Assembly (NCBI RefSeq): GCF_900323885.1
Contig: NZ_OOHJ01000030.1
Location: forward strand, 124,001-188,000
Direction of reading: 5' to 3'
DNA length: 64,000 nucleotides
Source of the DNA: [Actinomadura] parvosata subsp. kistnae
GTDB taxonomy: Bacteria; Actinomycetota; Actinomycetes; Streptosporangiales; Streptosporangiaceae
The position numbers were made by a program, and so were the translations under genes. The notes beneath the pieces were generated by a model. It was not told the DNA's origin. It ran no database searches and saw only the letters and a list, made by a program, of their open reading frames with translations. Shown piece by piece: positions 8,188 through 17,420 of this stretch (position 1 is the first letter of the stretch; each line of letters opens with the position of its first letter).

Positions 8188-8846
8188 GGCCGCACCTCCA
8201 TCTCGTTCATCAGCGGTCCGAACGGGGCCAGCCCGACTTCCTCGGCGGGTGGCCCGGCCAGGGCAAGGTCGGCGACGGAAGCCCGCTCGGCCGCCGTTAG
8301 ATCGGGCAGCTCCGCGCAGAGGGCGTCGAGGACGAGCGCATACGGGGAGCCACTGTCGTGCAGCGCGGTCCGGATGAGCTCCAGGCCCTTGCGGTGCTGG
8401 CGCAGCGGCGCCTCGCCCGTGGCAGGGCCTGCCAGGGCGGCGAACTCGCAGACCACGGGCAGGAAGTCGGGTAGTTCGCCTTCGGGCGGGGTCAGCCCGG
8501 CCACTCGATAGCGCTGTTTGAGGGTGAGCAGGGCTATGCCACGGCGGCGGGTGTCGCCGTGCAGGTAGTAGGTGAGGTAGAGGCTGGACTTGCGGCGCAG
8601 GTCGAAGGTCTCGACGTAATGGCGGGCCAGCCCCATGGGCTCCCGGTCGCGGAACCACCGCAGGAACTGCTCCAGCGCCTGGCGCGGACGCGTGTCGGGC
8701 AGTGCGGCGACGGCCCGGTCGAGCTCGGCACGGGCGGCGATCAGTTCGGCGTCCGGGTACTGGAGCAGGAGCGAGACCAGCCGGAGCAGCGCCGCCCGGT
8801 CCTGGGGCCGGTCGGTGACGGCTTCCTTGCGGGTGAGCAGTTTCAT
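8184..8846 (-). CDS. narJ: Nitrate reductase molybdenum cofactor assembly chaperone
   Basis: The 220-residue protein is NarJ, a cytoplasmic chaperone of the TorD-like all-helical fold that holds apo-NarGH during cofactor insertion. Family features include LLLQYPD near residue 30, HYVETFDLRRKSSLYLTYY in the middle and LPDFLPVVCEF, all standard for NarJ. The ATG at 8846 overlaps the last bases of narH and its own stop overlaps narI. Confidence 0.93.
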   Translation of the reverse strand: MKLLTRKEAVTDRPQDRAALLRLVSLLLQYPDAELIAARAELDRAVAALPDTRPRQALEQFLRWFRDREPMGLARHYVETFDLRRKSSLYLTYYLHGDTRRRGIALLTLKQRYRVAGLTPPEGELPDFLPVVCEFAALAGPATGEAPLRQHRKGLELIRTALHDSGSPYALVLDALCAELPDLTAAERASVADLALAGPPAEEVGLAPFGPLMNEMEVRP

Positions 8847-10391
8847 GACGCCGATCCCTTCCCGACAAAGAGCTTCAGGCCCAGGCGGCCGTCGGTGCGC
8901 CGGCCGGTGAGGCCGGTCGGGTGGAACTCGCTCATGCCGGGGCCGCCGTCGCCGTCGAGGCTGCATCCGTCCGCCTGGGCGGACAGGGCTGCGGCGTCCT
9001 CGCGGTGGGCGGCGGGCACGACGTAGCGGTCGTCGTACTTGGCGATGGCCAGCAGACGGTACATCTCCTCGATGTCGGCCGCCGTCATCCCGACCGCCTC
9101 CAGCAGGTCCGAGGCGACGGTGCCGTCGATGGTGCGGGCGCGCATGTACGCGCGCATGGCCGACAGCTTCATCAGCACCCCGGCCACGACCTCGGTGTCG
9201 CCGGCCGAGAACAAGCTCGCCAGGTATTCGAGGGGGATGCGCAGGTCGGTGATGGCGTGGAAGACGTTGTCGGGGTCGTCGGCGTCGGCTCCGACGCCGG
9301 TGACGGCGTCGAGCACGGGCGACAGCGGCGGGATGTACCAGACCATGGGCAGCGTGCGGTATTCCGGGTGCAGCGGCAGCGCCACCCGGTAGCGCATGGC
9401 CAGCCGGTAGATAGGCGAGCGCCGGGCGGCCTGGATCCAGTCCTCGCTGATGCCGCTCGCGCGGGCGGCCGCGGCCACCTCGGGGTCTTCGGGGTCGAGG
9501 AAAACCTTGCGCTGGGCCTCCAGCAGGTCTCGCGGGTCAGCGACACGGGCCGCGTCGAGGACGGCGTCGGCGTCGTACAGGATGAGGCCGATGTAGCGCA
9601 GTCGCCCGACGCAGGTCTCGGCGCACACGGTGGGCTGTCCCGCCTCGATGCGGGGGAAGCAGAAGGTGCATTTTTCGGCCTTGCCGGTCTTGTGGTTGAC
9701 GTACACCTTCTTGTATGGGCAGGAGGAGACGCACATGCGCCAGCCGCGGCAGCGGTTCTGGTCGACCAGGACGATGCCGTCCTCTTCGCGCTTGTACATC
9801 GCGCCGGACGGGCAGGCGGCCACGCAGGCGGGGTTGAGACAGTGCTCGCAAATGCGCGGCAGGTGGAACATGAAGGTCTTGTCGAACTCCATCTTCACCT
9901 TCTCGGCCATGGCCGCGAGGTTGGGGTCGGCGGGGCGTGCTCGGGGCGCCGCCGAGGTCGTCCTCCCAGTTCGCGCCCCAGGTGATGGCCATGTCCTGGC
10001 CGGTGATGGCCGACTTGGGGCGGATGACGGGGGTGTGCGGGCTTGCGGGAGCGTTGATGAGGGTGTCGTAGTCGTAGGTGGCCGGCTCGTAGTAGTCGTC
10101 CATGTCCGGCAGATCCGGATTGGCGAACAGGTTGAGCAGCCGCTTGACCCGGCCGCCGGCGCGGAGCTTGAGCCGGCCGCGCCGGTCGAGTTCCCAGCCG
10201 CCATGCCAGCGTTCCTGGTCCTCGTAGCGTTTGGGGTAGCCGACGCCGGGCTTGGTCTCGACGTTGTTGAACCAGACGTACTCGACGCCGTCCCGGTTGG
10301 TCCACGTCTGCTTGCACGTGACGGAGCAGGTGTGGCAGCCAATGCACTTGTCCAGGTTCATCACCATGGCGACCTGTGCCATGACGCGCAT
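8843..10391 (-). pseudogene. narH: narH, respiratory nitrate reductase beta subunit, frame broken once
   Basis: NarH carries four iron-sulfur clusters linking NarI to NarG. The first half (start 10391, TGATG overlap with narG stop) has CIGCHTCSVTCK and runs to WEDDLGG. The second half resumes in another frame from DPNLAAMAEKVK and contains CEHCLNPACVAACPSGA, RCRGWRMCVSSCPYKK and CTFC, then an intact C-terminus. The frame changes within a run of C and G at about 9930-9955, equivalent to one extra or two missing bases. All cluster cysteines are present and the flanking nar genes look intact, so a sequencing error is plausible. If the shift is real the operon makes no active nitrate reductase. 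Confidence 0.85.
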
Positions 10392-13300
10392 CAGTAGGTC
10401 ACCTCCTGGGCGCGGCGGCGGATCACCGTGACCTCGTCACGCTGGTTGCCGGTCGGGCCGTAGTAGTTGAAGGCGTAGGTGAACTGCGCGTACCCGCCGA
10501 TGAGGTGGCTGGGCTTGAGCAGCAGCCGGGTGAGGGAGTTGTGGACGCCGCCGCGCCGTCCCGACTTCTCGGTGAGCGGCACGTTCACGTTGCGGTCTTT
10601 CGCGTGGTACATGTACACGGTCCCGGCGGGCATGCGGTGCGAGACGATCGCCCGGGCCACGACCACGCCGTTGCGGTTGTAGGCCTCGATCCAGTCGTTG
10701 TCGGCGACACCGATCCTGGCGGCGTCCTCAACGCTCATCCAGATGTCGGGGCCGCCGCGCGACAGGGCCAGCATGTAGGCGTTGTCCTGGTATTCGGAAT
10801 GGATCGACCACTTCGAATGCGGGGTCAAGTAGCGCACGGTGACCTCGGCCGCATCCCCGTCGCCCTGCTCGCCGTAGTGGCGGCGCATGTTGAGCGGCGG
10901 CCGGTAGGCGGGCAGCTGCTCGCCCAGCTCGATGATCCAGTCGTGGTCGAGGAAGAACTGCTGGCGGCCGGTCAGCGTGTGCCAGGGCTTGTCCCGCTCG
11001 ACGTTGATGACGAAGGCGGAGTAGCGGCGCCCGCCGGTCTCCGATCCGGACCATTCGGGCGAGGTGATCACCGGTTGCGGCCTGGATTGCGTGTCGGCGA
11101 ACGTGATGCGCTTGCCCTCGTGCTCGGCGGCCAGGTCGGCCAGCTTCGTGCCGGTGCGGCGCTCCAGGCTCTCGAACCCCTGGGTGGCCAGGCGGCCGTT
11201 GGTGGTGCCCGACAGCGCGAGGATGGCCTCGCACATCCGGTCGGCCGTGGCCAGCGAGACGCGTCCTTCGCCGGTGGTGCCGTTCTTGCCGGCCAGGTAG
11301 TCGAGCTCCGGGCCGACCCGGTAGGTCACGGCTTTGGTCGTCAGCCCCAACTCGGCGAAGAGCGGCCCGATGGAGCGCATGCGCTCGCCGACGGCGGCGT
11401 AGTCGCGCTCGATCGTGATGATCTTCGGCATGGTTCTGCCGGGTACGGGCTCGCATTCGCCGTGTTTCCAGTCGCGTACCCGGCCGCCCGGCTGGGCGAG
11501 CTCGTCGGGGGTGTCGTGGGTGAGCGGGACGGCCAGCACGTCGGTGCGTTTGCCCAGGTGATTGGCGGCCAGCTCGGAGAAGCGGTCGGCGAGGGTGAGG
11601 AAGGCGTCGTAGTCGCTGCGGGTCTGCCAGGGCGGGGCGATGGCCGGGTTGAAGGCGTGCACGAACGGGTGCATGTCGGTGCTCGACAGGTCGTGCTTCT
11701 CGTACCAGGTGGCGGCCGGGAGCACGACGTCGGAGAACAGCGCCGTGGACGTCATACGGAAGTCGATCGCGGTGAGCAGGTCGAGCTTGCCCTTGGTGGC
11801 CTCCTCGCGCCAGGTCACCTCGGCCGGGTGCAGCCCTTCCTGGTTACGGGTTTCGGCGTCGGTGCCGAGCAGGTGGCGCAGGAAGTACTCGTTGCCCTTG
11901 CCGGAGGAGCCGAGCAGGTTGGCCCGCCACACGGTCAGCACGCGCGGGAAGTTGGCGGGGTCGCCCGGGTCCTCGGCGGCGAAGCGGAGATTCCCGGACT
12001 TCAGCTCGTTCACGACGTGCTCGGCCACCGGGATGCCGGCCCAGTCGGCCTCGTCAGCGAGGGTGAGCGGGTTGCGGTTGAAGGTGGGGTGCGAGGGCAG
12101 CCAGCCGAGCCTCGCGGCCTGGGCGTTGCAGTCGGCGAACGACTTGCCGTCGAAAGCGCCGGAGCCGAGCGGGCTGGCGAGTTCGCCCGCCCCGAACTGC
12201 TCGTAACGCCACTGGTCGGTGGCCAGGTACCAGAACGCGGTCCCTGCCATGTGCCGGGTCGGCCGCTGCCAGTCGAAGGCGAACGCCAGATGCTGGAAGC
12301 CGGTGATCGGGCGCACCTTCTCCTGGCCCACGTAGTGCGCCCAGCCGCCGCCGTTGACGCCCTGGCAGCCGGTCAGCAGCACCAGCGTCAGGAAGGAGCG
12401 GTAGATCTGGTCGGAGTGGAACCAGTGGTTGGTGCCCGCGCCCATCGCGATCATCGACTTGCCCTGGGTGCGCTCGGCGTTGCGGGCGAACTCGCGTGCG
12501 ATCCTGGCGATCGTCGCGGCGGGCACTGAGGTGATCTCCTCCGCCCACGCGGGGGTGTACGGCTGGCTCGCGTCCAGGTACGACTCCGGCCACTCCCCCG
12601 GCAGATCGCGGGCCACGCCGTACTGGGCCATGAGCAGGTCGAAGACCGTGGTGACGAGCTTGCCGGCCACCTCGGTGACCGGCACGCCGCGTCGCATGAC
12701 GGAGCCGCCCTCGGTGACGCCTTCATCGAAGCGCGGCAGGTCGACCTCGACCGCCCGGTGCCCGCCGAGCAGGGTCAGCGCGGGGGTCGCGCCGTGCAGA
12801 TCGAGGTTCCAGCGGCCCTCGCCCTCCTGTCCCCAGCGGAAGCCGAGCGAGCCGTTCGGCACTTCCGGCTCACCCGTCTGCTCGTCCAGGAAGACGGTCT
12901 TGAACTCCGCGTTCTCGCTCTCCTCGCCGAGGTCGGCGGCGGTCAGGAAGCGGCGCGGCACGTACGCGTCGCCGCGCTGCTCCAGCGTCACCAGGAACGG
13001 CAGGTCGGTGTATTTGCGGACGTAGTCGGTGAAGTAAGGGACCTGGCGGTCGCGGAAGAACTCGGTCAGCGTCACGTGGCCCATCGCCATGGCCAGCGCG
13101 CCGTCCGTACCCGGGTGCGGCGCCAGCCAGTCGTCGGCGAACTTGACGTTGTCGGCGTAGTCGGGGCTGACCGCGACGACCTTGGTGCCCTGGTAGCGGG
13201 CCTCGGTCATGAAGTGGGCGTCCGGCGTGCGGGTGACCGGGATGTTGGAGCCCCACATGATCAGATAGCGGGAGTTCCACCAGTCGGCGGCCTCGGGCAC

Positions 13301-14035
13301 GTCCGTCTGGTCGCCCCACACCTGCGGGGAGGCGATCGGCAGGTCGGCGTACCAGTCGTAGAACGACAGCAGCGTGCCGCCGATCATCGACAGGAACCGG
13401 GTCCCGGCCGCGAACGACGCCATCGACATGGCCGGGATCGGCGAGAACCCCACCACCCGGTCCGGGCCGTACTGCTTGATCGTGTGCACGTGCGCGGCGG
13501 CCATCAGCTCCAGGACCTCGTCCCAATCGGAGCGGACGAAGCCGCCCTTGCCGCGAGCCCGCTTGTACACCCGCGCCCGCTCCGGGTCACCGGTCAGCTC
13601 CGCCCACGCCAGCACGGGATCGCCCAACCTGGCCTTGGCCTCGCGCCACATCTCCAGCAGCACGCCCCGCACGTACGGGTAGCGCACCCGCGACGGCGAA
13701 TAGGTGTACCAGGAGAACGACGCGCCACGGGGGCAGCCGCGCGGCTCGTACTCCGGCGACTCCGGCCCCACCGACGGGTAGTCGGTCGCCTGGTGCTCCC
13801 ACGTGATCAGCCCGTCCTTGACGAACACCTGCCACGAGCACGAGCCCGTGCAGTTCACCCCGTGCGTTGAGCGCACCACCTTGTCGTGCGCCCACCGATC
13901 CCGGTAGAAACGATCCCAGCCACTCGGATCGATCTGGTGCAGGGTGCGACCGTCGGCCGACACCTCGGACGTGGTGAAGAACGTACGGGCGGCGAGCAAT
14001 GGCCCCATGCCGGGGATCGCGTCGATATCAGTCAC
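10391..14035 (-). CDS. narG: Respiratory nitrate reductase alpha subunit (molybdopterin)
   Basis: The 1214-residue subunit reduces nitrate to nitrite at a bis-MGD molybdenum centre, facing the cytoplasm. The FS0 cluster ligands appear as H58-x3-C62-x3-C66 in HGVNCTGSCSW, with a further cysteine in YEPRGCPRG. The NarG-specific segments GFSPIPAMSM, SFYDWYADLP and WGSNIPVTRTPDAH, and the C-terminal FNYYGPTGNQRDEV, are all present at normal length. It heads the operon narGHJI-orf-acg. A DosR-like box lies 72 nt upstream, just beyond the terminator hairpin of hmp. Confidence 0.96.
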   Translation of the reverse strand: MTDIDAIPGMGPLLAARTFFTTSEVSADGRTLHQIDPSGWDRFYRDRWAHDKVVRSTHGVNCTGSCSWQVFVKDGLITWEHQATDYPSVGPESPEYEPRGCPRGASFSWYTYSPSRVRYPYVRGVLLEMWREAKARLGDPVLAWAELTGDPERARVYKRARGKGGFVRSDWDEVLELMAAAHVHTIKQYGPDRVVGFSPIPAMSMASFAAGTRFLSMIGGTLLSFYDWYADLPIASPQVWGDQTDVPEAADWWNSRYLIMWGSNIPVTRTPDAHFMTEARYQGTKVVAVSPDYADNVKFADDWLAPHPGTDGALAMAMGHVTLTEFFRDRQVPYFTDYVRKYTDLPFLVTLEQRGDAYVPRRFLTAADLGEESENAEFKTVFLDEQTGEPEVPNGSLGFRWGQEGEGRWNLDLHGATPALTLLGGHRAVEVDLPRFDEGVTEGGSVMRRGVPVTEVAGKLVTTVFDLLMAQYGVARDLPGEWPESYLDASQPYTPAWAEEITSVPAATIARIAREFARNAERTQGKSMIAMGAGTNHWFHSDQIYRSFLTLVLLTGCQGVNGGGWAHYVGQEKVRPITGFQHLAFAFDWQRPTRHMAGTAFWYLATDQWRYEQFGAGELASPLGSGAFDGKSFADCNAQAARLGWLPSHPTFNRNPLTLADEADWAGIPVAEHVVNELKSGNLRFAAEDPGDPANFPRVLTVWRANLLGSSGKGNEYFLRHLLGTDAETRNQEGLHPAEVTWREEATKGKLDLLTAIDFRMTSTALFSDVVLPAATWYEKHDLSSTDMHPFVHAFNPAIAPPWQTRSDYDAFLTLADRFSELAANHLGKRTDVLAVPLTHDTPDELAQPGGRVRDWKHGECEPVPGRTMPKIITIERDYAAVGERMRSIGPLFAELGLTTKAVTYRVGPELDYLAGKNGTTGEGRVSLATADRMCEAILALSGTTNGRLATQGFESLERRTGTKLADLAAEHEGKRITFADTQSRPQPVITSPEWSGSETGGRRYSAFVINVERDKPWHTLTGRQQFFLDHDWIIELGEQLPAYRPPLNMRRHYGEQGDGDAAEVTVRYLTPHSKWSIHSEYQDNAYMLALSRGGPDIWMSVEDAARIGVADNDWIEAYNRNGVVVARAIVSHRMPAGTVYMYHAKDRNVNVPLTEKSGRRGGVHNSLTRLLLKPSHLIGGYAQFTYAFNYYGPTGNQRDEVTVIRRRAQEVTY

Positions 14036-14106
14036 AACATCTTCCTTGCCACAGCGGTCACAGCGGACATGGCTCCAGGCTCGGGCTTTCCCGCCCGGTC
14101 TCGGCA

Positions 14107-14120
14107 GGGACCAAAGTCCC
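14107..14120 (-). promoter_or_regulatory. DosR-like box of narG
   Basis: The sequence GGGACCAAAGTCCC lies between the hmp terminator hairpin and narG, 71-85 nt before the narG start. It matches the island motif in both half sites. Confidence 0.72.
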
Positions 14121-14123
14121 TTG

Positions 14124-14146
14124 TCGCGGGCCCGATAGGCCCGCGA
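14124..14146 (-). terminator. Hairpin directly after hmp
   Basis: TCGCGGGCC and GGCCCGCGA form a perfect 9-bp stem around a 5-nt loop, starting one base after the hmp stop. No T tract follows, as is common in actinobacterial terminators. It separates hmp from the nar promoter. Confidence 0.7.
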
Positions 14147-15310
14147 TCAGTCGGCGGCCAGCCAGAGGTCGGGGCCGAAGACCTCGTAGTGGATGTCGCG
14201 AGCCGCCACCCCCGCCTTCAGCAACTGGCCGCGTATGTCACGCATGAACGGCACCGGACCACACAGGTAGGCCACCGCACCGGCAGGAATGTCGACGCCG
14301 TCCAGGTCCATCAGGCCCTCGCGGTCGGGGGCGGCCGCGCCGGTCTCGTACCAGAAGATCCGCTCGGCGGCCAGCCGCAGCGTGTCCTCGCGCAGCGCGT
14401 GCTCGGCCCGCGAGCGGTCGGCGTGCAGCACCAGGACACGGCGGCGCGAGCCGGTGGCGGCCAGGTGGTCGAGCATCGCCACGATGGGCGTGCAGCCGAT
14501 GCCCGCAGAGACGAGCACGAGCGGCGCGTTTCCGTCCTCCAGCGTCACGTCGCCGAAGGGCGCCGACAGGGTCAGCTCGTCGCCCGCCCGCACGGTGGTG
14601 TGCAGCAGCGTGGACACCTCACCGGCAGGGTCGCCGTCCACACACTTGACCGTGATCCTGCGCAGATCGCCCACGCTGGACAGGGTGTACTGACGCAGTT
14701 GGTGCACGCCGTCGGGCATGCGGACCCGGACGCTGACGTACTGGCCCGGGCGGGCTGGCGGCACTGGGCCGTCGTCCGCCGGGCGAAGCAGGAACGACAC
14801 CGCGTCCGGGGTCTCGTCCCTGCGGGCGACGACCCGCCACTGCCGCCACGTGGCGCCGTTGTGCGCACCGGCCTCGGCGTAGATGCGGGCCTCCATCGCG
14901 ATCAGCGCGCCGGCCATCAGCCAGTACACCTCGTCCCATGCCGCGGCGACCTCGGGAGTGACGGCCTCTCCCAGCACCTCGGCGATGGCGCCGAACAGGT
15001 ACTTGTGCACGATCACGTACTGGTCGTCGGTGACGCCGACGGCCGTGTGCTTGTGGGCGATGCGGGCGAGCAGGTGATCGGGCCGCTCGTCGGGGTGCTC
15101 CAGGAGCATGGTGGCGAATGACGCGATGGAACCGGCCAGTGCCCTGCGCTGCTCGCCGTTGGCCTGGTTGCCGCGGTTGAACAGGCCGTCCAGCAACTCC
15201 GGCCGTTCGGCGAACATCGTCTCGTAGAACCGCGCGGTGATGGCGTCGAGCGAGGCGCCGACGACCGGCAGCGTGGCACGGACGATCGCGGCTGAATCCG
15301 CGGACAACAT
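14147..15310 (-). CDS. hmp: Flavohaemoglobin, nitric oxide dioxygenase
   Basis: The 387-residue protein joins a globin domain (about 1-140) to a ferredoxin-NADP reductase-like FAD/NAD(P)H module. The proximal haem histidine lies in AHKHTAVGV and the FAD motif RQYTLSS is clear, followed by the NAD-binding VSAGIGCTPI and a C-terminal EVFGPD. It should oxidise nitric oxide to nitrate. The ATG at 15310 follows GGAGGTTTCC, an excellent ribosome site. Nearby nitrate and nitrite reductases make NO, so its role as local detoxifier is well supported by context. Confidence 0.94.
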   Translation of the reverse strand: MLSADSAAIVRATLPVVGASLDAITARFYETMFAERPELLDGLFNRGNQANGEQRRALAGSIASFATMLLEHPDERPDHLLARIAHKHTAVGVTDDQYVIVHKYLFGAIAEVLGEAVTPEVAAAWDEVYWLMAGALIAMEARIYAEAGAHNGATWRQWRVVARRDETPDAVSFLLRPADDGPVPPARPGQYVSVRVRMPDGVHQLRQYTLSSVGDLRRITVKCVDGDPAGEVSTLLHTTVRAGDELTLSAPFGDVTLEDGNAPLVLVSAGIGCTPIVAMLDHLAATGSRRRVLVLHADRSRAEHALREDTLRLAAERIFWYETGAAAPDREGLMDLDGVDIPAGAVAYLCGPVPFMRDIRGQLLKAGVAARDIHYEVFGPDLWLAAD

Positions 15311-15419
15311 GGAAACCTCCGGGCAGATGGGGGACATGAGGCCCGAGAGACTTGGCGGGCCACGAATCAGACTAAGGACCGGAGCAGGCGCTTCATCTGG
15401 GCAAACGTCCGCGCTTGCA

Positions 15420-15465
15420 GGACCGAAAGTCCCGAATCGGGAAGCTCGATTGAGGACTTTCGTCC
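15420..15465. promoter_or_regulatory. Two DosR-like boxes between hmp and the dosR relic
   Basis: Bases 15420-15433 read GGACCGAAAGTCCC and bases 15452-15465 read AGGACTTTCGTCCC. The first lies 110 nt before hmp on the minus strand and the second 38 nt before the relic response regulator on the plus strand. They are positioned for a shared divergent promoter. Confidence 0.7.
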
Positions 15466-15502
15466 CTATGGCACGCGGTGGCGACGAGATAGCGTCGAAG
15501 AC

Positions 15503-15803
15503 ATGACTCGCGTGTTTCTCCTCGACGATCACCGAGGTGGTCCGGCGAGGCGTGGCCGCCCTCCTGGAGTCCGAGGACGACATCGAGGTGATCGGTGAGG
15601 CCGGAACCGCGGAGTCGGCCATCGCCCGCATCCCGGCGCTGCGCCCGGACGTCGCGGTGCTCGACGTACGACTGCCGGACGGCACCGGCGCCTCCGGGCA
15701 GTCCCTGCTCGACCCGAAGACCACCGCCGCCATGCTGCAGCGGCTGCGCGACCAGGCGGCCGCCGCGCTGGCCGCCCGTCTGCGGGCTGATCAGCGAGAT
15801 TGA
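15503..15803 (+). pseudogene. Relic of a DosR/NarL-type response regulator
   Basis: The start encodes MTRVFLLDDH, then a single extra base shifts the frame. The second frame continues VVRRGVAALLE, IEVIGEAGTA and RPDVAVLDVRLPDGTG, which is a clear NarL/DosR receiver with its phospho-acceptor aspartate. Homology then jumps straight to SLLDPKTTAAMLQRLRDQ, the linker after the receiver in DosR, and next to AAALAARLR, its very end. The receiver's second half and the whole LuxR-type helix-turn-helix are missing. The relic cannot bind DNA. It sits amid the boxes a DosR protein would recognise, so it is probably a dead paralogue of the true regulator. Confidence 0.72.
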
Positions 15804-15804
15804 T

Positions 15805-15818
15805 GGGACTTTCGTCCC
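15805..15818 (+). promoter_or_regulatory. DosR-like box, perfect island consensus
   Basis: GGGACTTTCGTCCC lies 37 nt upstream of the PPOX-family start at 15856, right after the relic regulator stop. It is the cleanest copy of this variant in the window. Confidence 0.72.
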
Positions 15819-15855
15819 TAATGCCCGCTAACGCCACAGTGAGATGCTGAGAGGT

Positions 15856-16279
15856 ATGCAACTCGATTCGTCCGGACTCCAGGTGCTCTCCCGAGAGGAG
15901 TGTCTACACCTGCTCGCGTCCACGCCGATCGGGCGGATCGTCTTCACCGATCGCGCCCTGCCCGCCGTGCAACCGGTCAACTTCTGCCTCGACGGCGGGC
16001 GAGAGCATCGTCATCCGCACCTCCATCGGGTCGAAGCTGGCCGCCGCCACCCGGCGCGCGATAGTGGCGTTCGAGGCCGACGAGTTCGACCCCGGGATGC
16101 GCACGGGCTGGTCGGTCACGGCGGTCGGGCATGCGCGCGCCGTCACCGATCCCGCTGAAATCGTCCGGCTCACCGAGCTTCCCCTGTCCCCGTGGGCACC
16201 GGGAAGCCGGGATCACTACATCGTGGTCGACGCCGAGCAGATGTCCGGCCGCCGGATCACAGAGACCCGCTCCGCCTGA
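15856..16279 (+). pseudogene. Pyridoxamine 5'-phosphate oxidase-like flavin-binding protein, frameshifted
   Basis: The first frame encodes LSREECLHLLASTPIGRIVF and LPAVQPVNFCLDGG, the start of a small PPOX-like split-barrel protein. An apparently extra G near 15995-16000 shifts the frame, and the rest continues as IVIRTSIGSKLAAA, VAFEADEFDP, GWSVTAVGHA and VVDAEQMSGRRI. Together they make about 140 residues, the usual length. Such proteins bind FMN or F420. Members occur in the mycobacterial DosR regulon. The ATG at 15856 follows GAGAGG and is preferred to one four codons upstream. The shift may be a sequencing error. Confidence 0.7.
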
Positions 16280-16394
16280 CCGTTCGAGCGCCGCTTCGTA
16301 CTCGGGCGAGATCTTCATAGGGTCGGCCGGCGCGTCGCTCGAGGGCGGAGTCCTTCTTCGGCGACTGACGGCGACGAGCTGCAAGCTCGGTCGG

Positions 16395-17390
16395 TCACGG
16401 CCAAGAAGCTGACTCGACAACGTCGAACAGCGGGCGGCGGACCGCGCCTTTCTCGTCGAACGTGACGCCGAGCCGCATGATCATCTGCGGGTACTCGCCG
16501 GAGCAGAGCTCCTGGCGCAGGAACTCCCGCAGATGGTGCATTTCCAGGGCCTGGGTGTGGAAGGCGGCGCTCACTCCGTAGGCGCCGGCGTGCAGTAGGA
16601 CCCGCTGCAGGGCCTGTCCGGCGGCGATCCATGCCTGGCGGCTGTCGCCGGGGGTGGTGAGCAGGGCCACGACTCCGGTGGAGGTCGACGCCTGCTGGTC
16701 CGCCGTCGTGCCCCAGTGGTGCCGCCAGGCGTAGTCCCGCTGCGCGAATCGCGGTTCCGTTTGAGCGGGTTCGGCGGGGTAGGCGTCGGCAGGCACGCCG
16801 TCGGTGCGGGCGCTGCCGAGTGGGCGAGCCCAGCGGATGACCTCAAGACTGAGAAGCCGGTCCTGCGACTGCACGTTCTGGGCGGCCTCGGTCAGCGCGG
16901 CGACGACCCGTACGGCCTCCGGCGCGCGCACCGGCGTCATCCGGGCTCCTTCGGCGGCCGCCTGCTGGACCAGCGTCTCCACCAGCCGATCTGGGACCGG
17001 CAGATCGGTGAAGCCCGCCCGGTGGGTCCGGCGATGCTCGATCTCGGCGTTCAGCATCCGCGTGTGCTCATCAGGAGTGCTGCCCTCGCCCAGCCGCACC
17101 GTAGCCAGCAGCACAGGCCGATCCGGGTCAGGCAGCACCCGCACCACGGGCTCGTACCCGTGGCAGCGCAGCGCCGTGGTGAGGTTGAACAACGCGGCCC
17201 CACAACTGATCAGCTGCTGCCGGCCATCGGGGTCACTGAAACGCAGCTTCCTGTCCGCGTCCGCGCGCACGCTGATCTCCTCGCCGCAGACGGCGAACAT
17301 CCACGGCTGGGTGTTGTGCACCGACGGCGCCCAGGTGGCGGCCTCCAGCGCCGTATGGATGGCGAGGTCCTGTGTCGTACGGGTGCTCAT
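16395..17390 (-). CDS. Acg-family putative NAD(P)H nitroreductase
   Basis: The 331-residue protein has the family signature WAPSVHNTQPW near residue 20, SCGAALFN at about 80 and HRRTHRAGF near 135. AAGQALQRVLLHAGAYGVSA lies towards the C-terminus. Acg proteins are fused double nitroreductase-like folds, with flavin sequestration or stress roles proposed; the true substrate is unknown. The copy is intact, unlike the intron-split relative at 3834-6932, and fairly divergent from the copy at 32769-33848. A perfect DosR-like box lies 53 nt upstream, inside the end of cydB. Confidence 0.88.
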   Translation of the reverse strand: MSTRTTQDLAIHTALEAATWAPSVHNTQPWMFAVCGEEISVRADADRKLRFSDPDGRQQLISCGAALFNLTTALRCHGYEPVVRVLPDPDRPVLLATVRLGEGSTPDEHTRMLNAEIEHRRTHRAGFTDLPVPDRLVETLVQQAAAEGARMTPVRAPEAVRVVAALTEAAQNVQSQDRLLSLEVIRWARPLGSARTDGVPADAYPAEPAQTEPRFAQRDYAWRHHWGTTADQQASTSTGVVALLTTPGDSRQAWIAAGQALQRVLLHAGAYGVSAAFHTQALEMHHLREFLRQELCSGEYPQMIMRLGVTFDEKGAVRRPLFDVVESASWP

Positions 17391-17420
17391 GGCGATCCAC
17401 CTCCTACTGGATCCAGCACA

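Noticed and set aside
10505..12529. A long plus-strand open frame opposite narG
   Set aside because: No domain resemblance; narG on the minus strand accounts for the codon pattern.
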